Shown: in pieces, positions 44,798 to 54,551 of the stretch
Numbering within the stretch: the stretch's first letter is position 1
Layout: each line of letters begins with the position of its first letter
Assembly: GCA_938074205.1 (NCBI GenBank)
Contig: CALJES010000011.1
Span: 62,001 to 126,000 of the forward strand
DNA from: an uncultured bacterium
Lineage (GTDB): Bacteria > Armatimonadota > UBA5829
Length of the DNA: 64,000 bases
Reading direction: 5' to 3'
Notes under the pieces: model-generated
Told to the model about the DNA's origin: nothing
What the model saw: the letters and a program-made list of their open reading frames with translations, nothing else
Database searches by the model: none
Program-made: the position numbers and the translations under genes

Positions 44798-47260
44798 CTA
44801 ACTTATCCAGGTTTCCTGGCGCTTTGGAGCCAATAATATTTCAACCACTTTCCACGGTGGTACGGCGCCCAGGGAGATGCGCTTGCCGTCCAGGGTCCTT
44901 GCCCACTCAGCCTGCCAACGCTCGGATTTGCCCAGCCGAAAGGTTTCTTTCTCGGAACCGGCATTTAACACCCTCAATATAATTCCGGCTTCCGTCTTTC
45001 TGGCGCTGAGCGTTACGAACGGATGCGCATGCCCTTTGTAGAGAGTGTCGGACCATGGGAGTTCACCGCCGCCAGTTTCTGCCAATACGGCAATCGGCTC
45101 AGCCGCCTCACCGGTAGCAATTCGAAGTATTTCAGATTCGGTCGGCATCTGCCGGTTAATGAAAACTGTCTGTCGCAAGACGTACTTGCCTTTCAGCCGC
45201 AGATCCATAGGCTTCAACCAGCTCAGAGGACCCATTATGCCTGGCAGCGGCCCCTGCCTATTATGAAACCGATCGCCGTTGTGACCCCATGCCGCAATGA
45301 AATGGAGCATGCCGTCCTCGTCTAGCCAACACTTTGTCGCACAGTCAAATCTAAATGTGATCGACCCATACTTGCGCGACACGTCCACCACTGGATAGGC
45401 CACGAACGTCTTTCCTCGCCTTGCCGTTTCGACGCACCCACCACAAACATACCGGACAATCGCGTCATCGCCAACGTTCCAGGCTGCTTGGAGCTTTGTA
45501 GTATCGTCGAAGTAGTCGCCGATTTCCCTAGGTTCGGGAAAGTCGAATTCGGTGTCGATCAACATAACATCTTCGCCCTTTAAAAGGGTGATGCGCGTTT
45601 TCACTCGAACGCCGCCAAGATCACAGACTGTCTGCGCAGCTTCGCATACGGAACCTCTCTCAGAAAAGCGTTCACCTTGTATCGGCTCCGGCACAACCTC
45701 TCTGCCGCCGTCAACGTAGTACCATTTGTTACCTTCCCCCACCAGAAGACATCGATTCTCAGTTCTAAGAAGCAACACTCGCCCATCGGCTTGCACTCGG
45801 ACATCGACCGACTTATTTCCAATGTGAGCATTTTGCGGAAACGCAGCTCGCCTAACAAATCCGCCAGGTCCCCTCCTTAACAGCAGTGCGCTGTATCCGA
45901 CGCCGACAACTGGGCAAGCAACCGCAGCCCTGACCGACCCGTCATCCATTCTTCGCTTTTGAAAAATGCCCGCGGCAGATTCGTCCGCCGGCATCAGATC
46001 TTCGCTTGGCAAGTCAATCTCCACGACGCGGCAGCACGGTTCGTGCCCGGCCGATACGATGAGTAAGGCCTGCGAGCCTTCTTGCGTCGGCGGCAGCTTG
46101 TGGCCCAAAGAGCGCACAAGGTTAGCGGCAGCAGCATCGATTTCGGATCCCAACTGCTTCAGCCGATTGATGCACTTCGCTCGAAGTTCAGGTGCGCCGG
46201 TCCAATAGGCGTCGTGATGTTGCGCGGCAAGAAGGGTACGCCAGCTTTCCTCAAACGCAAACTCCGGCACTTCCACCGGCAGGAATGCCGCCACCCTTTC
46301 CAAACGCAGCAGGGAAGCTTCGACCCGAGTGTTAGCGCGCGACAGTTCCTCAGCATCCACCCCTTCGACGTACGCGTAGTTTGGATCGAATTCGACTCGC
46401 GTCAGAATCTCGCCGCGTGTTGACAGTTCCTCAAGCGCTTGATCAAGCTTCACTATATCGCTGTATTGCAGAACGCCGTCCACCCATGCTTGGTCAACCT
46501 CAACCATGTCCGGAAGATCAACCCTCAGCCGTGTGCGATGCAAAAGCCCGCGCTGTATGTCATCTGCAATCGTGGTTTCGTTTGGTCGGCCAAAGCTTCG
46601 CAGCCATACAGGAATAGTCGTGCCGTCTCTTGCTACCCAGTCGACCACGTCGTCCCCGTGCGTCCAGCTCCATTCCCTTGACCAATGCTGCAGAAAACCC
46701 TCGATAATGCGCAGGCCGAACGGGAAACCGGGCGTGGTGGCCGTCTTATAACCGAACGCGCGAAGTATCTGAGGAAGAAGCTGAGAAAAACCGGGTTCCT
46801 GAGAAGCATAGCAGGTGACTTTGTATCCGGTGACTTCCTCAATCGCCCGCAGGCCGAACTCGAACTGGCGAATGATCGACTCAAGCGACAATATGTGAAG
46901 GTGCGGCTGCGAATACGTGCCATTAACAAAAGAGATGCGGCCCTCAGATGTTAGTTTTCGTAGCCTGTCCGCGATATCGGGCCAACGGCCACGCAGGTCC
47001 TCCAATTCTACCCCTGAGAAGTCGAAATTAATGTGGACTTTTTCGAAACGTTCTACAGCGTCAAGCGACACAACTAGCCGCTTGGCATACTCCTCAATTG
47101 TCGGACATCCCCATGGCGGAGTGCGCTCTGCACACACAGAGTCTTCCGCGATCAAGAGCCACATGGGATGCTGCACAAGTGCATATTTCCACCTCCTATG
47201 CGTTGAAGCTTCAGGCGTCGCGCTAGATGAAGGTGATCTTTTCGGCTTGCCATTTGCCAT
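44798..47260 (-). CDS. Divergent GH38-like protein with altered catalytic motifs
   Basis: An 820-aa protein laid out like a GH38 alpha-mannosidase but with key residues changed. After KYALVQHP the HxHxD zinc motif is missing. The middle segment ISFVNGTYSQPHLHILSLES corresponds to TGGMWVExDxNL. At the nucleophile site, SQEPGFSQLLPQIL near residue 157 replaces LPDxFGxSxxLPQIL, so the Asp is absent and a Glu stands one place earlier. AAQHHDAYWTGA near 352 equals QHHDAxTG. C-terminal beta domains are GH38-like. The protein is likely to have a different specificity or a binding role. ATG 47260 has GGAG seven bases upstream. Promoter at 47291-47299. Confidence 0.7.
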   Translation of the reverse strand: MANGKPKRSPSSSATPEASTHRRWKYALVQHPMWLLIAEDSVCAERTPPWGCPTIEEYAKRLVVSLDAVERFEKVHINFDFSGVELEDLRGRWPDIADRLRKLTSEGRISFVNGTYSQPHLHILSLESIIRQFEFGLRAIEEVTGYKVTCYASQEPGFSQLLPQILRAFGYKTATTPGFPFGLRIIEGFLQHWSREWSWTHGDDVVDWVARDGTTIPVWLRSFGRPNETTIADDIQRGLLHRTRLRVDLPDMVEVDQAWVDGVLQYSDIVKLDQALEELSTRGEILTRVEFDPNYAYVEGVDAEELSRANTRVEASLLRLERVAAFLPVEVPEFAFEESWRTLLAAQHHDAYWTGAPELRAKCINRLKQLGSEIDAAAANLVRSLGHKLPPTQEGSQALLIVSAGHEPCCRVVEIDLPSEDLMPADESAAGIFQKRRMDDGSVRAAVACPVVGVGYSALLLRRGPGGFVRRAAFPQNAHIGNKSVDVRVQADGRVLLLRTENRCLLVGEGNKWYYVDGGREVVPEPIQGERFSERGSVCEAAQTVCDLGGVRVKTRITLLKGEDVMLIDTEFDFPEPREIGDYFDDTTKLQAAWNVGDDAIVRYVCGGCVETARRGKTFVAYPVVDVSRKYGSITFRFDCATKCWLDEDGMLHFIAAWGHNGDRFHNRQGPLPGIMGPLSWLKPMDLRLKGKYVLRQTVFINRQMPTESEILRIATGEAAEPIAVLAETGGGELPWSDTLYKGHAHPFVTLSARKTEAGIILRVLNAGSEKETFRLGKSERWQAEWARTLDGKRISLGAVPPWKVVEILLAPKRQETWIS

Positions 47261-47290
47261 CTAAGATCTCCAGCCTCCGTTTAGGCGAAA

Positions 47291-47299
47291 TTGTATCAC
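47291..47299 (-). promoter_or_regulatory. Possible extended -10 promoter of the GH38-like gene
   Basis: TGATACAAT read on the minus strand, 30 bases before ATG 47260, without a clear -35. Confidence 0.4.
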
Positions 47300-47352
47300 G
47301 GAAGTGTTCGACACTCCCATTAGGAATGCCTTTGGGGAGGCACGGCTGAGGG

Positions 47353-47697
47353 TTAGGGCAGTTTGTGGTTAGGTTCGGTGCAGGTTGGATCGATACCTAC
47401 GGGCTGAGGATCGTAAGCGCCCCCTGAAGGGCACGTGGGCCAGGATTTCATAAAGGCTGGCACCAAATCGTTGAGAGCCACTTCATCTCCCGCGGATTTT
47501 TTCTGTTCCATGGCCCAGTGCTCTTTCGCAGTCTCGATCTCGCGGAGGTTTGAAACGCAAGCGCGTTCACGAGCCAACTCTCGAGCCTTCATCCAGTTCG
47601 GCCAGGCTATGCCGAGGAGTGCCACAAGCACGAGAGTGACAATCATTATTTCAACAAGCGTGAACCCTCGCCTGGCTCGAATGCGCGCAGGTTTCAT
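47353..47697 (-). CDS. Type IV prepilin-like protein (GspG-like)
   Basis: A 114-aa pseudopilin. ATG 47697 has GGAGG five bases upstream. The class III signal is RARRG/FTLVEIMIVTLVLVALLGIA, with cleavage before Phe and Glu at +5, and a hydrophobic helix to about residue 37. The rest, KARELARERACVSNLREIETAKEHW, is the short pseudopilin type common in lineages with many such proteins. A Cys pair in PTCPSGG and PTCTEP may form a disulphide. It would enter a type II secretion or type IV pilus-like machine whose core genes are not here. Gap of 246 bases to the isomerase, on the same strand. Confidence 0.85.
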   Translation of the reverse strand: MKPARIRARRGFTLVEIMIVTLVLVALLGIAWPNWMKARELARERACVSNLREIETAKEHWAMEQKKSAGDEVALNDLVPAFMKSWPTCPSGGAYDPQPVGIDPTCTEPNHKLP

Positions 47698-47943
47698 ACG
47701 AACCTCCACACCGTTGAGAGCAGCGTTAATCAACTACGATACGTGACGAGGAAATAATTGTGTCATAGAGGTTTTTCCACAGTCAGCAGTACGAGGCCTA
47801 ACTATTTTGAGGTTTTTGATCTTCGATTAAGGCGCAAGTGCTGTGTAGTAATATTGGCGAACGACCGGTGCGGACAGCGGTCGGCTGGGGACTGGTCAAC
47901 TCACCGACATACTGAACCAACCCCCAGCCGAAGAGTGCTTATT

Positions 47944-49665
47944 CTACCTGCGTTTCGCCAACATCAACTTGGCGTTGTCCTCGCCCCCGTTTGCGAGGTA
48001 TAGAAGCGGAATCGGGCGGTCTACACCCTCGATGAATCTCGGTCGAGCCGCCCAGGGCGCCTGTGAAAGCACATTGTTGAGGTCCATCCAGTATTCCAAC
48101 CGAGCAACCGGCAGGTCCTGGATCATGTGGAAGTGATTCGCCGGTGGGTAGTGCTTATATTCATACATAGAAGCATACTTCGGAACAACAAATGTATGCG
48201 GCCAGGTGGAAGTTGTGGCTTCGCATAGGGCTTTTGCAAGCTTGGGCGGCACTTCGGCAGTCTCTGCTTCGTCCCAACTCAAGCTGAACACACCCGACAA
48301 ACTGCTATACATGAGCCTCCCTGCAATGCCCTTAAGCCCTCCCGGAGAAACGAACGTTACTGAGTTGCCCAATCCGGGGAAGTAACCTTCGTCAGCCAAA
48401 GGCATGGACACGTTCTTCATTATCTCGCTCACGCTCGCACCCGGTTTTGCTGCCCAGTCCAGTGATGCGCTTCCGGAGTTATCGCCGTCAACCAAGCCCT
48501 TCTGAGCCCACAGTTCCTTGGCGGGGAGTTTGACCCCCACCTTCTTCGCCAGCTCTTCCAGTTCCCAACGCTCCCACACTTTGCGGAAGTCCATGAATAG
48601 CGGCGGATTGCCACCCGTGAGGGCGCTGAAAAATAGCATGGTGAGCAACCCCTGCACATCAGCCTCGGTTGCAAAGGGCACCGGCACCTTTCGACCGTTG
48701 TGGTCGAATGTTGAATTGAACAGCGACTCAGCTACGTCTGCCACAGGAAGCGGAATACCGCGCACATCCGAGCCCCACTCTAGCTGGCTCATGAATCCGC
48801 CGCCAACGGCGTTAAGATCCGCCAGCAGGTCGCGCATTATCAGATACAGCGCCAAGCTTTGATTGAATCGTTCCGAATCCGCCTCATCGCGAATCTCTAG
48901 CCGCTTGCCCAGGTGCTTGTCGATGAACGCCCGCAGCGCTTTGAGCTCTTTCTGGTCGTAAGCCTTCTTGGCAATCATATCGGCAAGAAGCTTCATGTCC
49001 AGCCGCGTAATTTCAATGCCGAACTGGTGGCGCGTAGGAATTACGTGCGCCAACGCCGTTTCCATGCCCATGGAATCGTGACCGAATATGACCACGCGCC
49101 TACCTTTGAGTGCTTGAGTCGTGACGGCAGCAAACGCCCAGTCGACCAGCGCCTGCGCCGTGCTCTCTGTCATTACAGGCTCCATGCCAGTGTCGGGCCA
49201 GGTTCCGACGTTCAAGTGCGCCAGTCTGCCGTACTGGGCCAGAGCTCCATTAATCGCATGCGAGAAGACGACTCCTGGTTTGGGCCCCGAGTTACCGCAT
49301 GTGAAATTTATGGGCGTGTCGGACGGAAACTGCTGCAAAAGCGAGATCACACTGAGCTGTGGAAATGCCCAGGTATCGGGTGTGCACACCAAAACCTTTA
49401 CTCCGGCGTCCTGAAACTGCTTGGCTACTATGTCTGCCTGCTTCTCACCGTCAACGAGTATGGGCGCATATACGACCTTAACAGGCGATCCATCGGGCAG
49501 CTTGACCCGCTCCGCCAGAATATCGGCAGCCATCCTCACTATGTTCTGGCAGCGCTTCCGGCTAACTGTGTCAATACGAGGGTCCCCAGCCACAAACACC
49601 CCTATCACAGGAGTATTCTGTTCAACCTTCGTCACGTTCTCAGACAAAGCAAGGGCTTTCGGCAT
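47944..49665 (-). CDS. L-fucose/D-arabinose isomerase family protein
   Basis: A 573-aa ketol isomerase of the FucI type. Mn-site candidates: Glu near residue 332 in FATEADVQG, Asp near 358 in LFMDFRKV, and a late His near 509 in PANHFHM. These agree in order and spacing with Glu337, Asp361 and His528 of E. coli FucI. The N-terminal VIGVFVAGDPRID and GHDSMGME segments match the family. It would convert L-fucose (or D-arabinose-like aldose) to the ketose, a first step of catabolism. No fuculokinase or aldolase gene is adjacent. ATG 49665 has GAGGTG upstream. Not convincingly distinguished from L-arabinose isomerase-like paralogues; call given as family. Confidence 0.85.
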   Translation of the reverse strand: MPKALALSENVTKVEQNTPVIGVFVAGDPRIDTVSRKRCQNIVRMAADILAERVKLPDGSPVKVVYAPILVDGEKQADIVAKQFQDAGVKVLVCTPDTWAFPQLSVISLLQQFPSDTPINFTCGNSGPKPGVVFSHAINGALAQYGRLAHLNVGTWPDTGMEPVMTESTAQALVDWAFAAVTTQALKGRRVVIFGHDSMGMETALAHVIPTRHQFGIEITRLDMKLLADMIAKKAYDQKELKALRAFIDKHLGKRLEIRDEADSERFNQSLALYLIMRDLLADLNAVGGGFMSQLEWGSDVRGIPLPVADVAESLFNSTFDHNGRKVPVPFATEADVQGLLTMLFFSALTGGNPPLFMDFRKVWERWELEELAKKVGVKLPAKELWAQKGLVDGDNSGSASLDWAAKPGASVSEIMKNVSMPLADEGYFPGLGNSVTFVSPGGLKGIAGRLMYSSLSGVFSLSWDEAETAEVPPKLAKALCEATTSTWPHTFVVPKYASMYEYKHYPPANHFHMIQDLPVARLEYWMDLNNVLSQAPWAARPRFIEGVDRPIPLLYLANGGEDNAKLMLAKRR

Positions 49666-49779
49666 TATTCGTCACCTCAATCGTGCTGCGTTTTTCAACA
49701 CTCTGTAAATACTCGAATGGGATCCGATTTTCCTTGTTGCTGTGGAGGAGATTTGTGCTAACCAGACGTAGTATCCGGT

Positions 49780-50919
49780 GTGAACGCACTAGAAAAAATA
49801 AACTGCGCATTCGATCCGCAGGGCACACCTGAGATAGCGGCTGTCCTGCCGTATGAGGAAATATATATCCGCGACCGATGGGAGGATCTCACTTCCTGCC
49901 CCTGGTGGTATAGATACTCCCCCGAAATTGAGCTGCAAATTCAGTGGTGGCAAGACATACGCAGGTTCCTGGACATTGATTGGTTTGCAGTGCCGTTTTT
50001 CTATTCGCGAAGCGAGCGAAAGCACATATTCATCGATCATCGAATCGACGGAGATTATCTGGTCAACTCACTCACGGACCTTCAGCAGAAGATCGAGCGC
50101 CCGGCTGTAGGAGGCTGGAACAGAGAAGGCGCGGTCGAATCTGCCAGACCGGTTAACCCACCCGATACTTTCGAGGAGATCGACAGGCGAATCAAGGTGC
50201 CCGAGGAAACAGATAAAGATTTCAACCTTGACGGCAGAGACGATCTAGCAAAGGCATTGATGAGCGGTCCCGCAAAAGAGCTTTGTCCGATTGCGCACGT
50301 GTCGTCGCCTCTGTGGAACTGCTACGGGCTTTGGGGTTTCGAGGGTCTGATGATACGCATCGCCGAACGCCGAGATCTGGTCGAACACGCTTGCAACAGA
50401 CTGCTCCTCAGACAGCTTCACGGAATCAGGCTCTCTGCAGCGCTCGGAGCTAAGGCAATCTGGATAGAAGAATGCATGACCGACATGATCCATCCCTCGG
50501 TTTTCGCTGAGCTGAACGTTCCTCTGATTGCCCGTATGGCAGAAGAAATCAGGTCCCGCGGAATGAAGAGCATCTATTACTTCTGCGGCGACCCAAGGGG
50601 CAAGCTAGAGTACATACTTTCAGCTCAAACTGACGCCGTCGCTTTTGAGGAAAGCAAGAAAGGATTCAGTGTCGATATCGAAGAAATGGCAGAGTATTTC
50701 GGCGGACGCCGCGTGCTTTTGGGGAACATCGATGTGGTAAACGTTTTGCAGAACGGTTCAGCAGACGACCTGCGGTCTGAAATTGCTCGGCAAATGAGAG
50801 CAGGCAGACGGAACAAGAATAGGTTCATAATGAGCGTCGGCAGCCCCGTTACACCGCTAACGCCGCCGGAGCGAGTGAGGCTTTACTGCGACATCGCGCA
50901 TGAAATGTCAGCCTTATAG
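49780..50919 (+). CDS. UROD-domain protein (paralogue 3)
   Basis: A 379-aa UROD-superfamily protein. The N-terminal region includes IYIRDRWEDLTSCPWWYRYSPE and the barrel motif IWIEECMTDMIHPSVFAELN. At the zinc position of the methyltransferases it has YYFCGDPRGK, i.e. Tyr instead of the first His but with Cys kept; the late Cys is absent (FIMSVGSPVTPLTP). The late block GPSVPLxTP is seen in CmuA-like members. The only in-frame start after the upstream stop is GTG 49780, with no nearby Shine-Dalgarno, since the GGAGG at 49744 is 32 bases away. Function unknown. It is convergent with the PAS kinase and overlaps it by six bases at the stops. Confidence 0.75.
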   Translation: MNALEKINCAFDPQGTPEIAAVLPYEEIYIRDRWEDLTSCPWWYRYSPEIELQIQWWQDIRRFLDIDWFAVPFFYSRSERKHIFIDHRIDGDYLVNSLTDLQQKIERPAVGGWNREGAVESARPVNPPDTFEEIDRRIKVPEETDKDFNLDGRDDLAKALMSGPAKELCPIAHVSSPLWNCYGLWGFEGLMIRIAERRDLVEHACNRLLLRQLHGIRLSAALGAKAIWIEECMTDMIHPSVFAELNVPLIARMAEEIRSRGMKSIYYFCGDPRGKLEYILSAQTDAVAFEESKKGFSVDIEEMAEYFGGRRVLLGNIDVVNVLQNGSADDLRSEIARQMRAGRRNKNRFIMSVGSPVTPLTPPERVRLYCDIAHEMSAL

Positions 50920-52332
50920 ATGTAGAGTATTCCAATCAACAGTAAATCCGCAAGCGCTTGAGTTGGAGTTCGATTTGAAAATGTTTTGTATCAGCAGGAT
51001 TGTGGTGCCTCGCTTGCCCGTCTTAAGAAGTACACGGTCTGCAACGTTTAGCATAATCGTATAACCCATCCCGAGCGAAGGTTTTGTCGAGTATCCTGGT
51101 TGCAGGGTGGCTCTGGGGAGAATGAGCGAGGAAATGCCGGGACCTTTATCTGCCACACCGACCCATACGCATTCCTTCGTTCTTCCAACATACACGCGCC
51201 CGCCGTGAGCATGCTTGAGAGCATTGGTAATAGCCTCACCTACACCGATCATGAAAGATTCCAAGCGCTCGCCCAATAGGCCAACCTGCTGGCAGTACGC
51301 TTGGGTTTCACGACGCGCAAGCGAGACCTCCGACGGCTGCCGAACTTCCAGACGCAATCTGGCTTTGCATATGTAAGAGTTTATCTCGCGAGGTTCGCAG
51401 ATATCGAGTTTGCCATTGGTTATGCTCAGTATGGTATCGCGGTAGAATTGACGCTTGTGCTGTTCCAGTTGTCGTTTGAGTTCTCGGCGGTGTTGCTCAA
51501 CTTTCTTGCGCTCAGTTATGTCACGTATCATTGCAAGGACAGCCGGCTGACCATCATAGTCAATGCGCGCAGCGGCGACTTCCGCGACAAACGGCACGCC
51601 GTCGAGCTTACGGAAGCAAACTTCAGCAGCTAGTGACGCAGTGGCGTCTCCATCGAGCACCGATCTCAGCCGAGCTGCAAAGCTGTCCCTTTCGGAAAGC
51701 TCAACTAGGTCCGCTAGCCTCCTGCCCATTAGTTCATCTGCCGACGAGGCACCGTAAATCGAAAGGGCAGCACCGTTAACGAACACTACATGGCCTCCAC
51801 AGACAACAACGATCGCATCAGGCGAAAGATCGACTAGCTTTCGGTAACGGTGCTCGCTTTCGCTCAGGCCGCGCTCAGCGCGCTTACGATCCGTTATGTC
51901 TATTATGTTATCGAGAACCGCCGGCTCGCCATCGTATTGAATCAAAGTGGCTCTCAACTCTACGTGTCTAATCTCGCCGGTTTTGGTAATCACGCGGAAC
52001 TCGTATTGTTCCAGAGATTCTTCTCCTCGCATACGTGCAAGGTAGTGATGTTTTACGCGGTCTCGGTCTTCTGGGTGGACAATCTGCCATATGTCAATGT
52101 GGGGCAATTCTTCTTCTGTATAACCCATCAACCGGAGGATGTAGGGGTTGGCATAAACCACTTTGCCGCGTTGTATGATGATGATTCCGGTGGGTGCATT
52201 GTCGGTAAGTGCCGCATAGTTGGCGGCTATTTCATCGGCAGACCGCTTACAACATGCTTCCGAGTGTTTATCAGCAGAAGTATATTCTTGTTTACTATCG
52301 CAGTTACTCGAATGCTCGTCGAGGCCAGACAT
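50914..52332 (-). CDS. PAS-domain kinase with RsbW-type ATPase domain
   Basis: A 472-aa soluble signalling protein. Two PAS domains with PAC tails (about 38-155 and 160-280) contain APTGIIIIQRGKVVYANP and SPDAIVVVCGGHVVFVN. A coiled linker (about 280-320) leads to an HATPase_c_2 domain (about 345-455) with GVGEAITNALKHAHGG and DKGPGISS. No H-box with a phospho-acceptor histidine is seen between PAS and ATPase, so it resembles anti-sigma or partner-switching kinases (RsbW/SpoIIAB) rather than a histidine kinase. ATG 52332 is preferred to TTG 52341, because GTGGGG then has workable spacing. No STAS partner or sigma factor lies beside it. Confidence 0.78.
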   Translation of the reverse strand: MSGLDEHSSNCDSKQEYTSADKHSEACCKRSADEIAANYAALTDNAPTGIIIIQRGKVVYANPYILRLMGYTEEELPHIDIWQIVHPEDRDRVKHHYLARMRGEESLEQYEFRVITKTGEIRHVELRATLIQYDGEPAVLDNIIDITDRKRAERGLSESEHRYRKLVDLSPDAIVVVCGGHVVFVNGAALSIYGASSADELMGRRLADLVELSERDSFAARLRSVLDGDATASLAAEVCFRKLDGVPFVAEVAAARIDYDGQPAVLAMIRDITERKKVEQHRRELKRQLEQHKRQFYRDTILSITNGKLDICEPREINSYICKARLRLEVRQPSEVSLARRETQAYCQQVGLLGERLESFMIGVGEAITNALKHAHGGRVYVGRTKECVWVGVADKGPGISSLILPRATLQPGYSTKPSLGMGYTIMLNVADRVLLKTGKRGTTILLIQNIFKSNSNSSACGFTVDWNTLHL

Positions 52333-52467
52333 AACTACCAAGGCCCCACAATCTGAAGCGTTCTAACCCCTTCTTTTACCCTAATTATAGGCTCGGCAAA
52401 ACCCACCAATTAGAATGCTGGCGCGTTTTGGACTAAACAATCCAGCCGCATAGATAGTTCGAGAATT

Positions 52468-53124
52468 CTATTTGTAGGGATTCCACTTGTTGGAGGACTT
52501 GGCCGCTTTGAGCTCCTTGTAGCTTTGATACCTAGCGTGCTGATCGACGTAGACGACTGTCGATCCGTCGTAATGCACGTCGGAAGGAGCATCATAAGCG
52601 CCCCAGTTGAAGTCACCGTCGTTTATGGTGTCTCTGCCTTCGTGGATCATAAGCAGCACCTGACTCTGACGGCGAATGTAATCCAGCAACATCGTCCGCT
52701 TCGTATACGGATCCACAAACATATAGTTCATACTGTAGCTCAGCGGGTAATCGCGCCGATCGCTGTTTCCGATCATTTTGGCAATTCGACCTTTATCCGT
52801 AGGGCAAAGGTAAACCTCACGGTTCTTTACGTAAGACCAAATCTGCCCTTGTTCGGGATACACCCAACTGCCAACACCCAGCGAGCCTTCCCAACTCGGT
52901 TTCGCTACGCATACCCTAGGATTAGGGGAGAAGCCATTATTGTCGTTTGCATACATTAGCACTACCCCGGCAAGCTGACGCAAGTTTCCGAGGCACTTCT
53001 GCTGTCTAGCGCGCTCCTTCGTATTTGCAAATACCGGAAAAAGTATCGCTGCCAGTATCGCGATGATTGCGATTACAACCAGAAGCTCGATAAGCGTAAA
53101 ACCGGATCGGATATTTTTCCTCAC
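52468..53124 (-). CDS. Prepilin-type H-X9-DG-like protein
   Basis: A 218-aa surface pseudopilin. A class III signal of [27 protein letters not shown] type (Phe at +1, Glu +5) is followed by [19 protein letters not shown], the DUF1559-like helix. A C-terminal [18 protein letters not shown] stands where typical members show the H-X9-DG motif. These proteins are very numerous in Armatimonadota and Planctomycetota; their substrate or partners are unknown. GTG 53124 has GGAGGGGG upstream. It has its own promoter (53145-53174) and is separated from holB by 59 bases. Cys residues in LCPTDKG may bind metal or form a disulphide. Confidence 0.88.
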   Translation of the reverse strand: MRKNIRSGFTLIELLVVIAIIAILAAILFPVFANTKERARQQKCLGNLRQLAGVVLMYANDNNGFSPNPRVCVAKPSWEGSLGVGSWVYPEQGQIWSYVKNREVYLCPTDKGRIAKMIGNSDRRDYPLSYSMNYMFVDPYTKRTMLLDYIRRQSQVLLMIHEGRDTINDGDFNWGAYDAPSDVHYDGSTVVYVDQHARYQSYKELKAAKSSNKWNPYK

Positions 53125-53144
53125 CGCCCAATACCCCCTCCTGT

Positions 53145-53174
53145 ATTATCCATCCAAATCTCCGGACACGTCAA
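53145..53174 (-). promoter_or_regulatory. Promoter of the H-X9-DG prepilin
   Basis: Minus strand: TTGACG (53174-53169), 18-base spacer, GATAAT (53150-53145). It lies just after the holB stop, which makes the prepilin a separate transcription unit. Confidence 0.7.
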
Positions 53175-53183
53175 GTAGTTTGT

Positions 53184-54338
53184 TTAGACAATCGAACCTA
53201 GGCTAGTACCGAGCGTCGCTGACGCATTGCTATCCGTTTGCCAACCAGCCAGTTCGATCATCAGCGCCTCAACGGCTATTTGGGGGTTGGCGTTCCCGAT
53301 TATCCTGCGCCGGCAATTCTGAATTGCATCAATTGCTGAGAGAAGGTCTTCTACGGTTCGATATCTATCAGAGTGTGCCTGGAGCATGTCCAGCCTGTCT
53401 ACATTGACTACAGATGCCTGCTGCCCTTGAACCTTGACGGCAAGCAGGTCGCCGTACCAGCTAAGAAGCAAATCCAGGCTGCGGATTGCGCTGTCACGCG
53501 CGCTGAGTCTATACGCCCTGCCCGTCTCTTCGACGCGATCATCGTCCTGGAACGTTTCTACATTCTCGGCTGAAGAAGTGCCGTCCGAAACGTGCATTGC
53601 CGTCCTCAGATCTTCAGCCAGTCTGGGGGCCCACCATAATCTTCGCCGGCTCAGTCCATCTGCTACACGTGCAACAGCGTCACGCTGAGCCGCAAACTGC
53701 GAGTTGCCGATAAGTCGAATGGCCCTTCCCGGACAACCCTGTGCATATGAAGCCAAAAGCTGAGCCTGGCTGCGGTCCAGGCCAAAGTCTGAAGCGAGAC
53801 GATCTGCTAAGTCCTCCTTGGCTACCGGAACAAAGCGGACAACAGAACACCTGGACCATATCGTTGGCAGAACCGCCGCAGCATTGCGGTATAACAGTAT
53901 GTTGACTAGAAACTCCGGCGGCTCCTCTACGAGCTTCAGAATACAGTTTGCGGCTTCCTCGTTTAGGGTGTCGCCCTGCTCGATGATGTTCACCTTCCAC
54001 CTTGCACGCAAGGGTTTTAGTATTGCAAGGTCGCGCATTTCTCGCATCAGATCTATGCGGGTGTTCTTGCCTTCAGGCGACCAGATCCTAACATCTGGCA
54101 GGTTTCCTTGATCGATCATCCTACAGATTGCGCACTCGCAGCAGGGCGAACCCTCTTCTGCGTTATCGCAGTTAAGCGCTTTGGCAAACTCAACAGCGGT
54201 GGTAAGCTTACCGACGCCCTCCGGACCCAGGAAAATGTACGCATGTGCTGGGGATCCGCTGCCGGCGGCTTTTCGCAACACGCGCTTGGCGAAGTCGTGT
54301 CCTATTATCTTATCGAATCCCCTCGGTATTTTGTCCAT
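53184..54338 (-). CDS. holB: DNA polymerase III subunit delta' (HolB)
   Basis: A 384-aa clamp-loader subunit. It opens FDKIIGHDFAKRVLR, then Walker A-like GPEGVGKLTTA near residue 40, a four-Cys zinc module CCECAIC around 70, LVEEPPEF near 143 and the SRC motif TIWSRCSVV near 163. These identify the delta'/gamma AAA+ type. The P-loop is intact as written (GPEGVGK), while delta' of E. coli has lost ATP binding, so DnaX identity was considered; the length and lack of a C-terminal tau region favour HolB. ATG 54338 is a family-based choice; the ORF extends 46 codons upstream without homology, and no strong ribosome site marks the start. Confidence 0.82.
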   Translation of the reverse strand: MDKIPRGFDKIIGHDFAKRVLRKAAGSGSPAHAYIFLGPEGVGKLTTAVEFAKALNCDNAEEGSPCCECAICRMIDQGNLPDVRIWSPEGKNTRIDLMREMRDLAILKPLRARWKVNIIEQGDTLNEEAANCILKLVEEPPEFLVNILLYRNAAAVLPTIWSRCSVVRFVPVAKEDLADRLASDFGLDRSQAQLLASYAQGCPGRAIRLIGNSQFAAQRDAVARVADGLSRRRLWWAPRLAEDLRTAMHVSDGTSSAENVETFQDDDRVEETGRAYRLSARDSAIRSLDLLLSWYGDLLAVKVQGQQASVVNVDRLDMLQAHSDRYRTVEDLLSAIDAIQNCRRRIIGNANPQIAVEALMIELAGWQTDSNASATLGTSLGSIV

Positions 54339-54551
54339 TGCATCGGTTTCTGATTCATGCGCCCTCACAACATTTATTCTATTGTCTACAGGGAGGGATT
54401 CGCAAACTTTTCTGCGTTTGCCTTTTGACTCTGTTGCTGGAAGAGGGCTCTGCGCCGTGTTGGGAAGCGTGCGCAATTAACTCTTTTGGGATGTGATGCG
54501 GGTGTTTACAAGTGTGCAGGTGGCTATTGGAAGTGCGCCGGCTGATACGAT

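Noticed and set aside
48913-49761. 282-codon plus-strand ORF opposite the fucose isomerase
   Set aside because: Antisense to a well-supported enzyme; no ribosome site or family pattern.
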